A stretch of DNA of 64,000 bases from Algoriphagus sp. AGSA1 (lineage in GTDB: Bacteria > Bacteroidota > Bacteroidia > Cytophagales > Cyclobacteriaceae), in contig NZ_JAJUWR010000026.1 of assembly GCF_021390545.1 (NCBI RefSeq), positions 1 through 64,000 on the forward strand, in the 5' to 3' direction. A model generated the notes under the pieces. That model had not been told where the DNA came from, made no database searches, and worked only from the letters and a program-made list of their open reading frames with translations. Both the position numbers and the translations under genes were made by a program. This document shows, piece by piece, positions 17,515-26,237 of this stretch. Each line of letters starts with the position of its first letter. The first letter of the stretch is position 1.

Positions 17515-18186
17515 TCACCTTCTAGTTATTTGAGAGAGCGTTACTTCCGGGCTTGATACCTCATTACTTCGATTTAGTGCTCTATCCTGAATCGATACAT
17601 CAATTCTTATAGTATCGTTTCTGAAAATTGCTTCCCAGCCTGTGGATAGCATGGCATACCTAATGTTTCCTTCCACTGCTTGTCCCACATCCGAAGTCAG
17701 CATGCGGGGAAAACGACCATTAAATGTGGTATAGAAAGGAGGATCTTCCCATCTGTATTCAGTAAATTGTCCGTTTCTCTTGATGAAAAACTTAACGAAT
17801 ATATTGTATTGGTTGGGGTTAGGGACTACCCAAATGGTATCATTTACAGTAGTGTTTCCTATCAGAGGTCTTACCACCCAATCCCTAGGGTTGTAAGACG
17901 GTGCTTCCGCAGGTCTATTGGCATAGGTGATGAGATTACCGTTGGCGTCACGCTGGTAGTCAACTTCATGAAAAGGGGGGGCATTGTCTGTACCGGACAA
18001 ACCTAAGTCTCCTTCAGCATCCTGGAAATCAACACCGATAATCAGGGAATCTGAACCTGTGGTAGGGACATATTCGATGGATTCGAAGGTGATTTTAGGT
18101 ACGGAAGGGTAATTGTCCGGTGGACTGATACAGGCAGCAGCGAGGGCCAGCAAAAAGAATATTCCAAAATAGCTTTTTAAACGCAT
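17515..18186 (-). CDS. Putative lipoprotein
   Basis: A 223-residue protein with a lipoprotein signal peptide (FFLLALAAAC, lipid cysteine near residue 19). The mature part is beta-rich with DFQDAEGDLGLSGTDNAPP, a pattern seen in extracellular beta-sandwich lipoproteins of Bacteroidota, and no catalytic motif. Outer-membrane attachment is likely. Function unknown. It diverges from the LuxE-like gene. Confidence 0.75.
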   Translation of the reverse strand: MRLKSYFGIFFLLALAAACISPPDNYPSVPKITFESIEYVPTTGSDSLIIGVDFQDAEGDLGLSGTDNAPPFHEVDYQRDANGNLITYANRPAEAPSYNPRDWVVRPLIGNTTVNDTIWVVPNPNQYNIFVKFFIKRNGQFTEYRWEDPPFYTTFNGRFPRMLTSDVGQAVEGNIRYAMLSTGWEAIFRNDTIRIDVSIQDRALNRSNEVSSPEVTLSQITRR

Positions 18187-18253
18187 AGGGTGAAGGTAAA
18201 TTTACCACCAAATTATACCAAATCTTTGGTTGCTTGATGCAAAATATAAAACG

Positions 18254-19249
18254 ATGCAGGATTTTAAAAGTTTTTCAGTTAGGTTAAGAAATTTGAAGCC
18301 GGAAGAATTCGAACCTCTTGCACTGGAACTTTTTCAATTCCAATCCCAAGCCAATCCAATTTACGGAAAATATCTTCAGGCTAGGTCAATAGAAACGCAA
18401 GCTGTAAAATCTTTGGATCAGATTCCTTTTTTGCCGATCCGCTTCTTCAAAGACCACGAAGTCATTTCAGGAAAGAAAGCTGATTTTCCCGGGTACTTCT
18501 CTAGCAGCGGTACCACAGGCATGATTACCAGCAGGCATTATTTCTGGTCTGAGGAATGGTATCTGGAACATGCGCAGCAGCTTTTTGAAGAGGAATATGG
18601 GGCTTTAAAAGAGTATCATGTACTGGCACTTTTGCCTGCATATCTGGAGAGAAAAGGAAGCAGTCTGGTGAGTATGGCTAATCATTTTATCCGCGAAAGT
18701 GATTCTGAGCATTCCGGGTTTTACCTGTACAATCAGGAGGAATTGCTTGAAAAGATGGAGCTTCTTGCTGGAGATAATCGTAAAATTCTTCTATTGGGTG
18801 TCACGTTTGCTTTGCTGGATTTGGCCGAATCAGGTAAAAAATTTTCGCCTCCTTCCAATCTGTTGGTAATGGAGACCGGCGGGATGAAGGGGAGGAGGAA
18901 GGAAATGATCAGAGAGGAAGTACACGAGGTACTGAAGCCCTTTTTTGGTGTGGACACCATCCATTCCGAATATGGTATGACAGAACTTATGTCCCAGGCC
19001 TATTCCAAAGGTGAGGGGAAATATATCTTACCAAATGCAATGCGCGTCATACTCAGAGATGTGAATGATCCGCTTGCTGTCTCCAGCAGGTCACAAGGGG
19101 GGATCAACGTGATTGATCTGGCAAATTTCCATTCTTGTGCTTTTATTGAGACCCAGGATTTGGGGCGGTTTGACGAATCCGGTAGGTTGGAGGTGTTGGG
19201 AAGATTTGACAACAGTGAGATCCGGGGCTGTAACCTCTTGGTGCAATAA
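18254..19249 (+). CDS. LuxE-like acyl transferase / acyl-protein synthetase
   Basis: A 331-residue ANL-superfamily protein related to LuxE acyl-protein synthetase. The phosphate-binding motif is FSSSGTTGMITSRH near residue 85, preceded by IPFLPIRFFKDHEV, a typical LuxE-family segment. A second block, TIHSEYGMTELMSQAYS, matches the adenylate-forming motif. The ATG at 18254 is preferred; a TTG eight codons earlier is possible. No luciferase genes are present, so the role is probably activation of an acyl group for an unknown acceptor. Confidence 0.85.
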   Translation: MQDFKSFSVRLRNLKPEEFEPLALELFQFQSQANPIYGKYLQARSIETQAVKSLDQIPFLPIRFFKDHEVISGKKADFPGYFSSSGTTGMITSRHYFWSEEWYLEHAQQLFEEEYGALKEYHVLALLPAYLERKGSSLVSMANHFIRESDSEHSGFYLYNQEELLEKMELLAGDNRKILLLGVTFALLDLAESGKKFSPPSNLLVMETGGMKGRRKEMIREEVHEVLKPFFGVDTIHSEYGMTELMSQAYSKGEGKYILPNAMRVILRDVNDPLAVSSRSQGGINVIDLANFHSCAFIETQDLGRFDESGRLEVLGRFDNSEIRGCNLLVQ

Positions 19250-19326
19250 TTGCTAGGTAAGGATTAATTGGACATATTTGAACTGGAAAAATTAAAGAGA
19301 GCATACTAAAATCAAATTATAAACAC

Positions 19327-19446
19327 ATGAAAAAATTAGCCACTGCAGCATTATTGATCGGTATATTAGCCTTGGGAGCATGTGCTTCCAGTAAGCCTTG
19401 TCCCGCATACGCCAAGGCTCCTTCTTCCCAGGACGCCAACAGCTAA
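19327..19446 (+). CDS. Very small lipoprotein (39 residues)
   Basis: A short frame reads MKKLATAALLIGILALGAC and then ASSKPCPAYAKAPSSQDANS, ending in TAA. The first 19 residues form an ideal lipoprotein signal peptide with the lipid cysteine at 19, leaving about 21 mature residues with a 'KPCPAY' motif. It has its own strong terminator. I recall similarly small 'CPAY' lipoproteins in related genomes, which supports a real gene, but this could not be checked here. Function unknown. Confidence 0.75.
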   Translation: MKKLATAALLIGILALGACASSKPCPAYAKAPSSQDANS

Positions 19447-19480
19447 AAAATACGCTGACTTAATAGTCAGCGTATTTTTT
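19445..19480. terminator. Bidirectional terminator shared by convergent genes
   Basis: A 13-bp stem (aaaatacgctgac at 19447-19459 with gtcagcgtatttt at 19466-19478) ends with Ts on both strands. It follows the small lipoprotein stop directly. The stop codon of the leftward response-regulator gene (19460-19462) lies inside the loop, so the right arm encodes that protein's last residues. Confidence 0.85.
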
Positions 19481-20617
19481 TATATCCTCCAGACTGATTT
19501 CAGGCTCTCCCAGAATCACCAGTCTTTCTACTACGTTTCTAAGTTCACGTATATTCCCTGTCCAAGGGTACTCCTGTAATTTTGCCAAGGCAGCCTTGCT
19601 TATGGTTTTTTTAGCGCCGCCATTTTCCTGGGCTATGTCATCCAGAAACTTATTGACCAAGAGCGGTATGTCTTCCTTACGGTCTTTCAGCGCCGGTACC
19701 TGGATCAGTATCACACTCAGTCTGTGATATAAATCCTCCCTGAATCTGTTTTCTTCAATTTCTTTTTTCAGATCCTTATTGGTAGCGGCCAACACCCGCA
19801 CATCTACCTTTATGTCTTTATCAGACCCTACCCGATTGATCAGGTTTTCCTGAAGTGCCCGTAGTACCTTTGATTGTGCAGAAAGTGACATGTCGCCGAT
19901 TTCATCCAGAAACAAGGTGCCTCCCTGAGCTTGTTCAAATTTCCCCTGCCGCTGTTTATGGGCTGATGTGAAAGCACCTTTTTCATGTCCAAAAAGCTCA
20001 CTTTCTATTAATTCCGAAGGAATGGCGGCGCAGTTGACCGCAACAAATGGCTGAGAAGATCTATTGCTCTTGGCATGTACCCAATGGGCTACCAGTTCTT
20101 TTCCCGTGCCGTTAGGCCCGGTGATCAGTACCCGTGCGTCAGTAGGGGCAACTTTCTCTATAGTATCTTTTACCTGATGGATCGCAGCGGACTCTCCCAC
20201 CATGTGCAGTTTTTTGGAAAGTTTCTTTTTTAGCACTTTAGTCTCAGTGACGAGTTCCTTTTTCTCCAGTGCGTTGCGAACGGTGAGCAATAGACGGTTA
20301 AGGTCTGGAGGCTTGGGGATAAAGTCGAATGCACCCTTTTTGGTAGCCTCCACCGCAGTTTCTATGCTCCCATGGGCAGAGATCATGATAAATTGGGGGG
20401 ATTTTTCCAGCGCTTTAGCTTTTTCCAGAACTTCTATGCCATCCATTTTGGGCATTTTGACATCACAGAGTACCAGGTCGTAATCCTCTTCCTGTAACTT
20501 TGCCAGGCCTTCTTCCCCGTCCTGAGCTTCAGTGACACTGTATTTCTCGTATTCTAAAATTTCTCGCAACGTGGCGCGGATGACTTTCTCGTCATCAATG
20601 ATCAGTATTTTTGACAT
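19460..20617 (-). CDS. Sigma-54-type response regulator lacking a C-terminal DNA-binding domain
   Basis: A 385-residue protein starting at ATG 20617 (MSKILIIDDEKV). A receiver domain at 1-118 has its phosphoacceptor Asp52 (LVLCDVKMP). The AAA+ sigma-54 interaction domain spans about 137-365, with Walker A GPNGTGKE (167-174) and Walker B TLFLDEIGD (234-242). The loop that contacts sigma-54, normally GAFTGA, reads GAFTSA (214-219). The protein stops at LEDIKKYADY, where NtrC-type regulators carry a Fis-like helix-turn-helix, so specific DNA binding is not expected. No histidine kinase is adjacent; rnpB lies directly upstream on the same strand. Confidence 0.9.
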   Translation of the reverse strand: MSKILIIDDEKVIRATLREILEYEKYSVTEAQDGEEGLAKLQEEDYDLVLCDVKMPKMDGIEVLEKAKALEKSPQFIMISAHGSIETAVEATKKGAFDFIPKPPDLNRLLLTVRNALEKKELVTETKVLKKKLSKKLHMVGESAAIHQVKDTIEKVAPTDARVLITGPNGTGKELVAHWVHAKSNRSSQPFVAVNCAAIPSELIESELFGHEKGAFTSAHKQRQGKFEQAQGGTLFLDEIGDMSLSAQSKVLRALQENLINRVGSDKDIKVDVRVLAATNKDLKKEIEENRFREDLYHRLSVILIQVPALKDRKEDIPLLVNKFLDDIAQENGGAKKTISKAALAKLQEYPWTGNIRELRNVVERLVILGEPEISLEDIKKYADY

Positions 20618-20638
20618 AGGTTCAATATAAATAAAAAA

Positions 20639-21056
20639 GTGCAAGTCTATAAGCCGGGTTCTGTTTCCGCTTCTTTTTTCAGAATTGGTTTCTTGTCATT
20701 TATCTAGCCCCGACTTCGCAATCGGGATCCATCGATCTACCCATTCCGCATAAAAGCGAGCAACTTTTCCCGGAACTGAATCCGGTGCGGAACCTATTTG
20801 ATCTTTCAACCCATAAGGTTTGCCTTGCCCCCGATGTCACCACCGGGACGGTGGGCTCTTACCCCACCTTTTCACCCTTACCATTCGACAAGATCGGAGC
20901 GAGCTCCGATGCCAAATGGCGGTATATTCTCTGTGGCACTGGCTGTGGACTGACCGTCACCAGTCAGCCCCCTTCCCGTTAGGAAGTATGGCGCTCTATG
21001 TTGCCCGGACTTTCCTCTCTCCTCATAAATAAGGACAGCGACAAGACGACTTGCAC
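20639..21056 (-). ncRNA. rnpB: RNase P RNA, bacterial class A
   Basis: Catalytic RNA of RNase P, which matures tRNA 5' ends. On the minus strand the conserved 5' core GAGGAAAGTCCGGGC is present near 21010-21025, and the 3' end carries the universal ACCCGGCTTATAG segment near 20650. Helix P1 is visible: gtgcaagtc at the 5' end (21056-21048) pairs with gacttgcac at the 3' end (20647-20639), which is followed by a T run that should terminate it. At about 418 nt it is slightly longer than the E. coli RNA. Ends are set from P1. Confidence 0.95.
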
Positions 21057-21060
21057 GGTG

Positions 21061-21067
21061 CAAAGTA
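21061..21067 (-). promoter_or_regulatory. Possible -7 element of rnpB
   Basis: The minus-strand sequence TACTTTG ends five bases before the first base of helix P1. It is one base shorter than the TAnnTTTG consensus and no convincing -33 TTTG was seen, so this is tentative. Confidence 0.3.
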
Positions 21068-21228
21068 CGGTAAAATCCGGCGATCGGTTTTGATAAATAT
21101 CCTTAAAGCCAGTAAAGCATAAAATGCGATTCTGTAAGTGGTTCGTTTTCTGTGTCTTTTGGTTCATCTTGTTCCAAAGAATTCGAAGAAAAGCCTTTGT
21201 GGAGCCCAATGCCTAGCATTTGATTGCT

Positions 21229-21236
21229 TAACTTTG
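21229..21236 (+). promoter_or_regulatory. Possible -7 element of the DUF3109 gene
   Basis: TAACTTTG matches the Bacteroidota TAnnTTTG -7 element exactly and lies 20 bases before the ATG, which would give a leader of about 13 bases. No TTTG at the standard -33 distance was found. Confidence 0.4.
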
Positions 21237-21255
21237 CCGTCTAATAAAGAAGACC

Positions 21256-21819
21256 ATGATAATAGTAGGGGATACTGTGCTTTCAGACGATATTAAAGAG
21301 AATTTTTTCGTCTGTGACTTAGAGGCCTGCAAGGGGGCCTGCTGTGTGGAAGGAGACGCAGGTGCGCCGTTGGAAGATGAGGAAACCAAGATCATCGAGG
21401 ATATTTACCCGATTGTTAAAGATTACATCACCGAGGAAGGCCGACAAGTGATTGCCAAGCAGGGAACTTGGGTGATAGATAAAGATGGGGACAAAGGCAC
21501 ACCTACCATAGGAGATAACCGTGAATGTGCCTATGCGCTGTATGATGACAGGGGGATTCTAAAATGCGGAATAGAACAAGCCTATCTCGATGGGAAGATT
21601 TCATGGAAAAAACCAATTAGCTGTCACATGTACCCAATCCGTGTCACCAAATATGATCAGTTTGATGCACTTAACTATGACCGCTGGCATATATGTGATC
21701 CTGCTTGCCAACTTGGATCCAGTCTGAAAGTACCCATCTACAAATTCCTGAAGGATGCTCTGATAAGAAAATATGGTGAAGCTTGGTACGCAGAACTTGT
21801 AAATGAAATTGAGGGCTGA
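21256..21819 (+). CDS. DUF3109 family protein
   Basis: A 187-residue cytoplasmic protein of the DUF3109 family, common in Bacteroidota, with a cysteine pattern that suggests metal binding: CDLEACKGACC near residues 25-35, NRECAYAL near 94, CGIEQAY near 107, SCHMYPI near 122 and ICDPACQLG near 145. The pattern resembles the YkgJ-type Fe/Zn-binding family. Biochemical function is unknown. It is monocistronic with a short leader. Confidence 0.92.
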   Translation: MIIVGDTVLSDDIKENFFVCDLEACKGACCVEGDAGAPLEDEETKIIEDIYPIVKDYITEEGRQVIAKQGTWVIDKDGDKGTPTIGDNRECAYALYDDRGILKCGIEQAYLDGKISWKKPISCHMYPIRVTKYDQFDALNYDRWHICDPACQLGSSLKVPIYKFLKDALIRKYGEAWYAELVNEIEG

Positions 21820-22118
21820 TAATTCTGAGTGCTTTTTAAATGCCACTGATAATGTGTTATCAACCTTTGATCAAAGTGACTGTATTTTTTTAAGCCTCAG
21901 GCATTTATTTCAAAAGATTTAATGGTAGTTCCGCGATCTTTTTCCCTGATGGATGGAATCTGGTCGGAATTAGTTGGTATGGAGTTGGTCGTAGCCATAC
22001 TATATATCCTCCAAAAAACGTTGGTTTAAAAATTATTACCTCTAACCTAATTCTTCATGGGGATATTGATTCAGCTTATGTTCACGCAAGCGCAAGAGTT
22101 GCGGTAGTAATTGGGATC

Positions 22119-22241
22119 TGCCGAAAAACGGTCCGCATGAAAAAAGGGTGAATCATTTCAAGATGATAGTTTTTGATTTGTTGTTGACGTTTTTATGAAT
22201 GCCTTGATTATATAAATGTTAGCAGTGAATTTTATAGGGTT
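22119..22241 (+). promoter_or_regulatory. Upstream element A (paired with 26238-26440)
   Basis: The 76-base block 22119-22194 is roughly 70% identical, almost gap-free, to 26238-26312. Both are followed by a shared aattttatagggtt box (here 22228-22241), 45-60 bases before a start codon. Both downstream genes encode exported oxidoreductases. It may be a shared control region or a diverged MITE-like repeat. The rest of the 21820-22286 gap holds no gene. Confidence 0.5.
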
Positions 22242-22286
22242 GATATTGGGAATTCAATCATTGTTATCTACAAATCCAGATAGAAA

Positions 22287-23666
22287 ATGAAGAGAAGAGA
22301 TGTATTATCCACTATAGGAGCACTATCTGTTGGACTTACCGCAAGCGGACTTGTAAAGGGAGAGGCACTTCACCCCCCCTATAAAACAGTGGATAGAAAA
22401 CTCGAAACAGAGATTCTGGTAATTGGTGGAGGTACAGCTGGCTCTATTGCGGCTATTCAGGCCGGAAGGACCGGACATGAAGTGACCTTAGTAGAATGCC
22501 AAAGTCAACTGGGTGGGACTATTACTACTGCCGGAGTAGCCTTTCCAGGGTTGTTTTTTGCCTGGGGTAAGCAGGTAATCAGTGGAGTAGGTTGGGAATT
22601 GATCCAAAACGCAGTGGAATTAAATGGAGATTCCATGCCCAATTTCTCACTACCGCATGGCAGAGAGCATTGGAAGCATCAAATAAGGATAAATCCAGCT
22701 CTTTATGCAATTCTCTTAGAGGAAAAATGCCTGGAAGCCGGTGTGGATCTGCGCTATTACGAGACCCCCACTTCTATGGAATTCAAGGATAACCACTGGT
22801 ATGTAGAGACGGTGGGAAAAGGGATCCGAGCCCAGATCAAATGCAAACAGGTCATAGACGCTTCCGGGAATGCCATGGCAGCCTCTATAGCTGGGTTTGA
22901 TTTGTTTAAGGAAAAAGTGACACAACCTGGGACACTAATGTTCACATTGGGAGGTTATAGGTTTGAAGACTTGGATTTGGAAAGGCTTAAGGTTTCATAT
23001 GAAATGGCGATAGACAGAGGGGAATTGATCCGGGGAGAATTCCGTGGGAATATTATTGCCCTACTCAAGGAGAAAGGGGACAATGTACAGCATATACTCG
23101 GAGCTGATTCCACCACATCTGAGACCCATACTTTGGCAAATATAAAAGGAAGAGAGTCCTTGCTTAAGCATTTAAGGTTTTTGAAAAAGCAACCAGGACT
23201 GGGAAATATAAGAATTGAAGAAATGCGTACCGAAACAGGTGTTCGCGAAACCTATAGGATAGATGGCTTGTATAGAATCAGTTATGAAGATTATATTACC
23301 GGGAAAACTTATCCTGATGCGATAGCATACTCCTATTATCCGGTAGATTTACATACCCATGAAGGAGTTGTACCTGAGCAACTGGCAGAGGGCATAGTAC
23401 CTACGATCCCGTTGAGGGCAATGATCCCTAAGAGGAGCAGGAATTTCATGATTGCCGGAAGAAGTATCTGTAGTGACCAGTTGGCTAATTCTGGACTTAG
23501 GGTTCAGGCATCCTGTATGGCGATGGGTCAGGCGGCAGGAGCAGCAGCAGCCCTGGCGATCGAGAGGGGTGTTACTCCTGCAGAGTTGGATATGATTGAG
23601 TTAAAAAGGCTTATTGAAACGCACGGAGGTATTGTGCCTCCTGCAGCTAAAACTTCCAAAAGCTAA
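22287..23666 (+). CDS. FAD-dependent oxidoreductase, probably exported
   Basis: A 459-residue flavoprotein of the FAD_oxidored type. The N-terminus MKRRDVLSTIGALSVGLTAS looks like a twin-arginine signal, though without the full motif. The dinucleotide-binding fingerprint ILVIGGGTAGSIAAIQAG begins near residue 44, with an acidic residue ending the second strand (TLVECQ). A second FAD-contact block, RNFMIAGRSICSDQLANSG, lies near residue 390. The substrate is unknown. The next gene starts 12 bases downstream, so the two are almost certainly co-transcribed. Confidence 0.85.
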   Translation: MKRRDVLSTIGALSVGLTASGLVKGEALHPPYKTVDRKLETEILVIGGGTAGSIAAIQAGRTGHEVTLVECQSQLGGTITTAGVAFPGLFFAWGKQVISGVGWELIQNAVELNGDSMPNFSLPHGREHWKHQIRINPALYAILLEEKCLEAGVDLRYYETPTSMEFKDNHWYVETVGKGIRAQIKCKQVIDASGNAMAASIAGFDLFKEKVTQPGTLMFTLGGYRFEDLDLERLKVSYEMAIDRGELIRGEFRGNIIALLKEKGDNVQHILGADSTTSETHTLANIKGRESLLKHLRFLKKQPGLGNIRIEEMRTETGVRETYRIDGLYRISYEDYITGKTYPDAIAYSYYPVDLHTHEGVVPEQLAEGIVPTIPLRAMIPKRSRNFMIAGRSICSDQLANSGLRVQASCMAMGQAAGAAAALAIERGVTPAELDMIELKRLIETHGGIVPPAAKTSKS

Positions 23667-23678
23667 ATAAACACCAAA

Positions 23679-24788
23679 ATGATTAAATTGTTTTTATTCT
23701 CCTCGTTGTTCTTATTCCTTCCTGGGGGGATTGAAAGTTGTTTTTTGTATGGAGTAAAGGATAGCAGGAATATAAAATACCAGAATGAATTGACCTTGGA
23801 TTTTCCTGTGGCAAAAATACACAACAAGGAGATCTATGACGAGGTGGAAAAACGGAACGTAACCTTGTACCAATACATTTCCAAAGATGGTTTTCCGGTG
23901 TACTATTCTAGAAATGTAAATACTGGAGTCTGCTATGATGACCAGTGCAAGACGCTCAATATCACACTTTATTGGAACCCTACAGGCAGGTACCTTGGGT
24001 TTGAGTTACCCGATAATGAGTTTTTGAGCAAAGATGACCATGTGCCCTTTACTGAGGAAGAATATATCAGGCTAAACAGTTTGCTTTCTGACCCTGATCT
24101 TCCGCTTGGGGAATTTACTTACAACCAGATCGCCGCAAAAAACAAAGCTGCGCTATACAAGGTGGATGGGATGAGTGGAGCTACAGCTAAAGATGTGCTG
24201 GAATACGTAATACAAGGATCGGCTTATACCACCTACACTATTTATGAATTGGTCTATGGCAGTAGTCAGGCGGAGGTGGAAGCCTGGACAGATGAAGCCA
24301 TGGATGATGAGTATGTGGAAGACATACTCACAAAGGCGCCTTACCAGGATAAGGTTTGGGCTATTGAAAGGGTGCGTGGCCGTCTTTCGGAACTCCCAAA
24401 GTCAAAGGATATTTTAATGGATTTGATGGGGACTGAGGATTTTGGGATCGCAGCACGCTGTCTCAACAGCTTAGTGCCAGAGGATTTGCTTGATGAAGAG
24501 TTACAGATACAGCTTATGGATAACTTCCAGGCTTTTGATTTTGGGATGAAGAGTAAAACATTGGCCTTGCTCAAAGATGCCGACTACCTTTTACCTGAAG
24601 TGGTGGGGAAGTTAAACATAAACCTACCGGCATACGAGGTTCCTATCATCGCCGGTATTTTGGATATTTATAAAGCCAAGGGGATAAATGACCGGAAAAC
24701 CATTGCTTCTGTACAGCAAATTGCCTCATCTGAGAATAAATATCTGGCCAAAAAAGCTGAGGAATACATGAGCAACTCCGGTCAATAA
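23679..24788 (+). CDS. Exported protein with an SGAT (FMN-binding-like) motif
   Basis: A 369-residue protein with an N-terminal signal peptide, possibly a lipoprotein (lipid cysteine at 21 in GGIESC, a weak lipobox). A CYDDQC pair (85-90) may form a disulfide. VDGMSGATAKDVLEYVI (162-178) resembles the motif of RnfG/NqrC FMN-binding domains, in which the threonine of SGAT is flavinylated by ApbE; no other part of that domain is obvious. The C-terminal 200 residues look like helical repeats. It lies 12 bases after the FAD oxidoreductase, so it may be its partner. No confident family. Confidence 0.6.
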   Translation: MIKLFLFSSLFLFLPGGIESCFLYGVKDSRNIKYQNELTLDFPVAKIHNKEIYDEVEKRNVTLYQYISKDGFPVYYSRNVNTGVCYDDQCKTLNITLYWNPTGRYLGFELPDNEFLSKDDHVPFTEEEYIRLNSLLSDPDLPLGEFTYNQIAAKNKAALYKVDGMSGATAKDVLEYVIQGSAYTTYTIYELVYGSSQAEVEAWTDEAMDDEYVEDILTKAPYQDKVWAIERVRGRLSELPKSKDILMDLMGTEDFGIAARCLNSLVPEDLLDEELQIQLMDNFQAFDFGMKSKTLALLKDADYLLPEVVGKLNINLPAYEVPIIAGILDIYKAKGINDRKTIASVQQIASSENKYLAKKAEEYMSNSGQ

Positions 24789-24812
24789 ACTGAAGGAATG
24801 TCCTGGTTTTTG

Positions 24813-25985
24813 TTATTCCTGCACAAGCTTGTGGATTTTTCCGTCAAATCCGCAGATATATAATTCCTGATTTTGATCAATCCCAAATGACGAAACAGGG
24901 AAATCAGTGTCCAAAAGTTCGGTGTTGACAGGAGAGTCAGGATTCATGGCATCCAGGCTCCAGATTCTCCCTGAAACATAATCCGCATAGATATACTTGC
25001 CCACTAGTCCTGGAATGTCAGAGCCGCGGTAAACGAATCCGCCAGTAACGGAAATATCCCCCTGGGACCGATCATATTCCCAGATAGGCATTTCCAAGCC
25101 TTCCGTACTACAATCAGACGAATTGTAGCAGTGAAAGCCCTCCATGGTATTCCATCCGTAATTGCCCCCAATTTTCACAATATCGATCTCTTCGTATTTA
25201 TTCTGTCCCACATCTCCTGTCCATAGGTCGCCATTGGACGAATCAAAGCTAAATCTCCAGGGATTTCGTAAGCCGTAGGCGTAAATTTCCTCACGAAAAC
25301 CTTCTGTGTTATCAGCAAATGGATTGTCTTCCGGAATAGAGTAATTAACCGAGCCATCTTGTTTGTTGACATCTATTCGTAGAATACTGCCCAACAGTGT
25401 TTTTCTGTTTTGGCCATTTCCCTGTGGATCACCACCACTTCCGCCATCACCCACAGCTATATAAAGATAGCCATCGGGACCAAATGAGATTTGACCACCG
25501 TTATGGTTGGAGTACGGCTGGTCAAACTCAAGAAGTATGAGTTCACTGGAAGCGTCAGCCTGCTCAGGGTTATTGGAGGATACAGAAAATCGAGAGATTA
25601 CTGTTCTGTCCGGGTTGGATGCTGTATAGTTGACGTAGAAAAAACCATTGCTTTCATATTCAGGATGGAAAGCGAGTCCCAATAGTCCTTCCTCATTTCC
25701 AGAATCATCTACTTTGCTTTCGAGGTTAAGGAATTCAACCTTTTCTTCCACTTTCTCCTCATTTTGAAAAACTGAAATCACTCCACGCTGCTCCACTACG
25801 AAGAGACGGTCGGAATTGTCACCTGCATGTTGGAAATCCACCGGTCGGGTGAAAGATAATTCGGGAAAGGCTTCTTTTACTATGATGCTGCCAGTTGGAG
25901 CAGGAATATCAGGTTGATTGTTCTGGGAGCAAGCTAGGTGGCTTCCCATGATTACCAATAATAGGGTGTTGTAATAGATTTTCAT
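24813..25985 (-). CDS. PQQ-dependent sugar dehydrogenase family protein, lipoprotein
   Basis: A 390-residue beta-propeller protein of the soluble glucose/sorbosone dehydrogenase (GSDH) family, which oxidises aldoses with PQQ in the periplasm. The lipid cysteine is in MGSHLACSQ (near 19). Family motifs seen are EGLLGLAFHPEY, SNHNGGQISFGPDGYLYIAV, GDGGSGGDPQGNGQ and IYAYGLRNPWRFSFD; the histidine in FHPEY and the arginine in GLRNPWR match catalytic or cofactor contacts. No PQQ synthesis genes are here. It is convergent with the preceding operon (24 bases apart). Confidence 0.88.
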   Translation of the reverse strand: MKIYYNTLLLVIMGSHLACSQNNQPDIPAPTGSIIVKEAFPELSFTRPVDFQHAGDNSDRLFVVEQRGVISVFQNEEKVEEKVEFLNLESKVDDSGNEEGLLGLAFHPEYESNGFFYVNYTASNPDRTVISRFSVSSNNPEQADASSELILLEFDQPYSNHNGGQISFGPDGYLYIAVGDGGSGGDPQGNGQNRKTLLGSILRIDVNKQDGSVNYSIPEDNPFADNTEGFREEIYAYGLRNPWRFSFDSSNGDLWTGDVGQNKYEEIDIVKIGGNYGWNTMEGFHCYNSSDCSTEGLEMPIWEYDRSQGDISVTGGFVYRGSDIPGLVGKYIYADYVSGRIWSLDAMNPDSPVNTELLDTDFPVSSFGIDQNQELYICGFDGKIHKLVQE

Positions 25986-26237
25986 GATGCAGTAGGGCTA
26001 GTGGTTGTTGGTAACTAGGTTCTATTAAAGTACTCGATATCTTGGGCAAACAGATACAATCATTCATTGCCTATAATCTTTACGGGATAGAAAGGGCTAG
26101 GTATGGATTATTGGGTTCTTTTTCGATGATTCTGGAAATGAGAATCCATTTTTTTTAATCAAAAGTTAAATCCCACTAAGTAGGATCCGCTTGAAAGTCC
26201 CGATTTTGGGATTTTCTGATGTATGGACAAGAACCTA

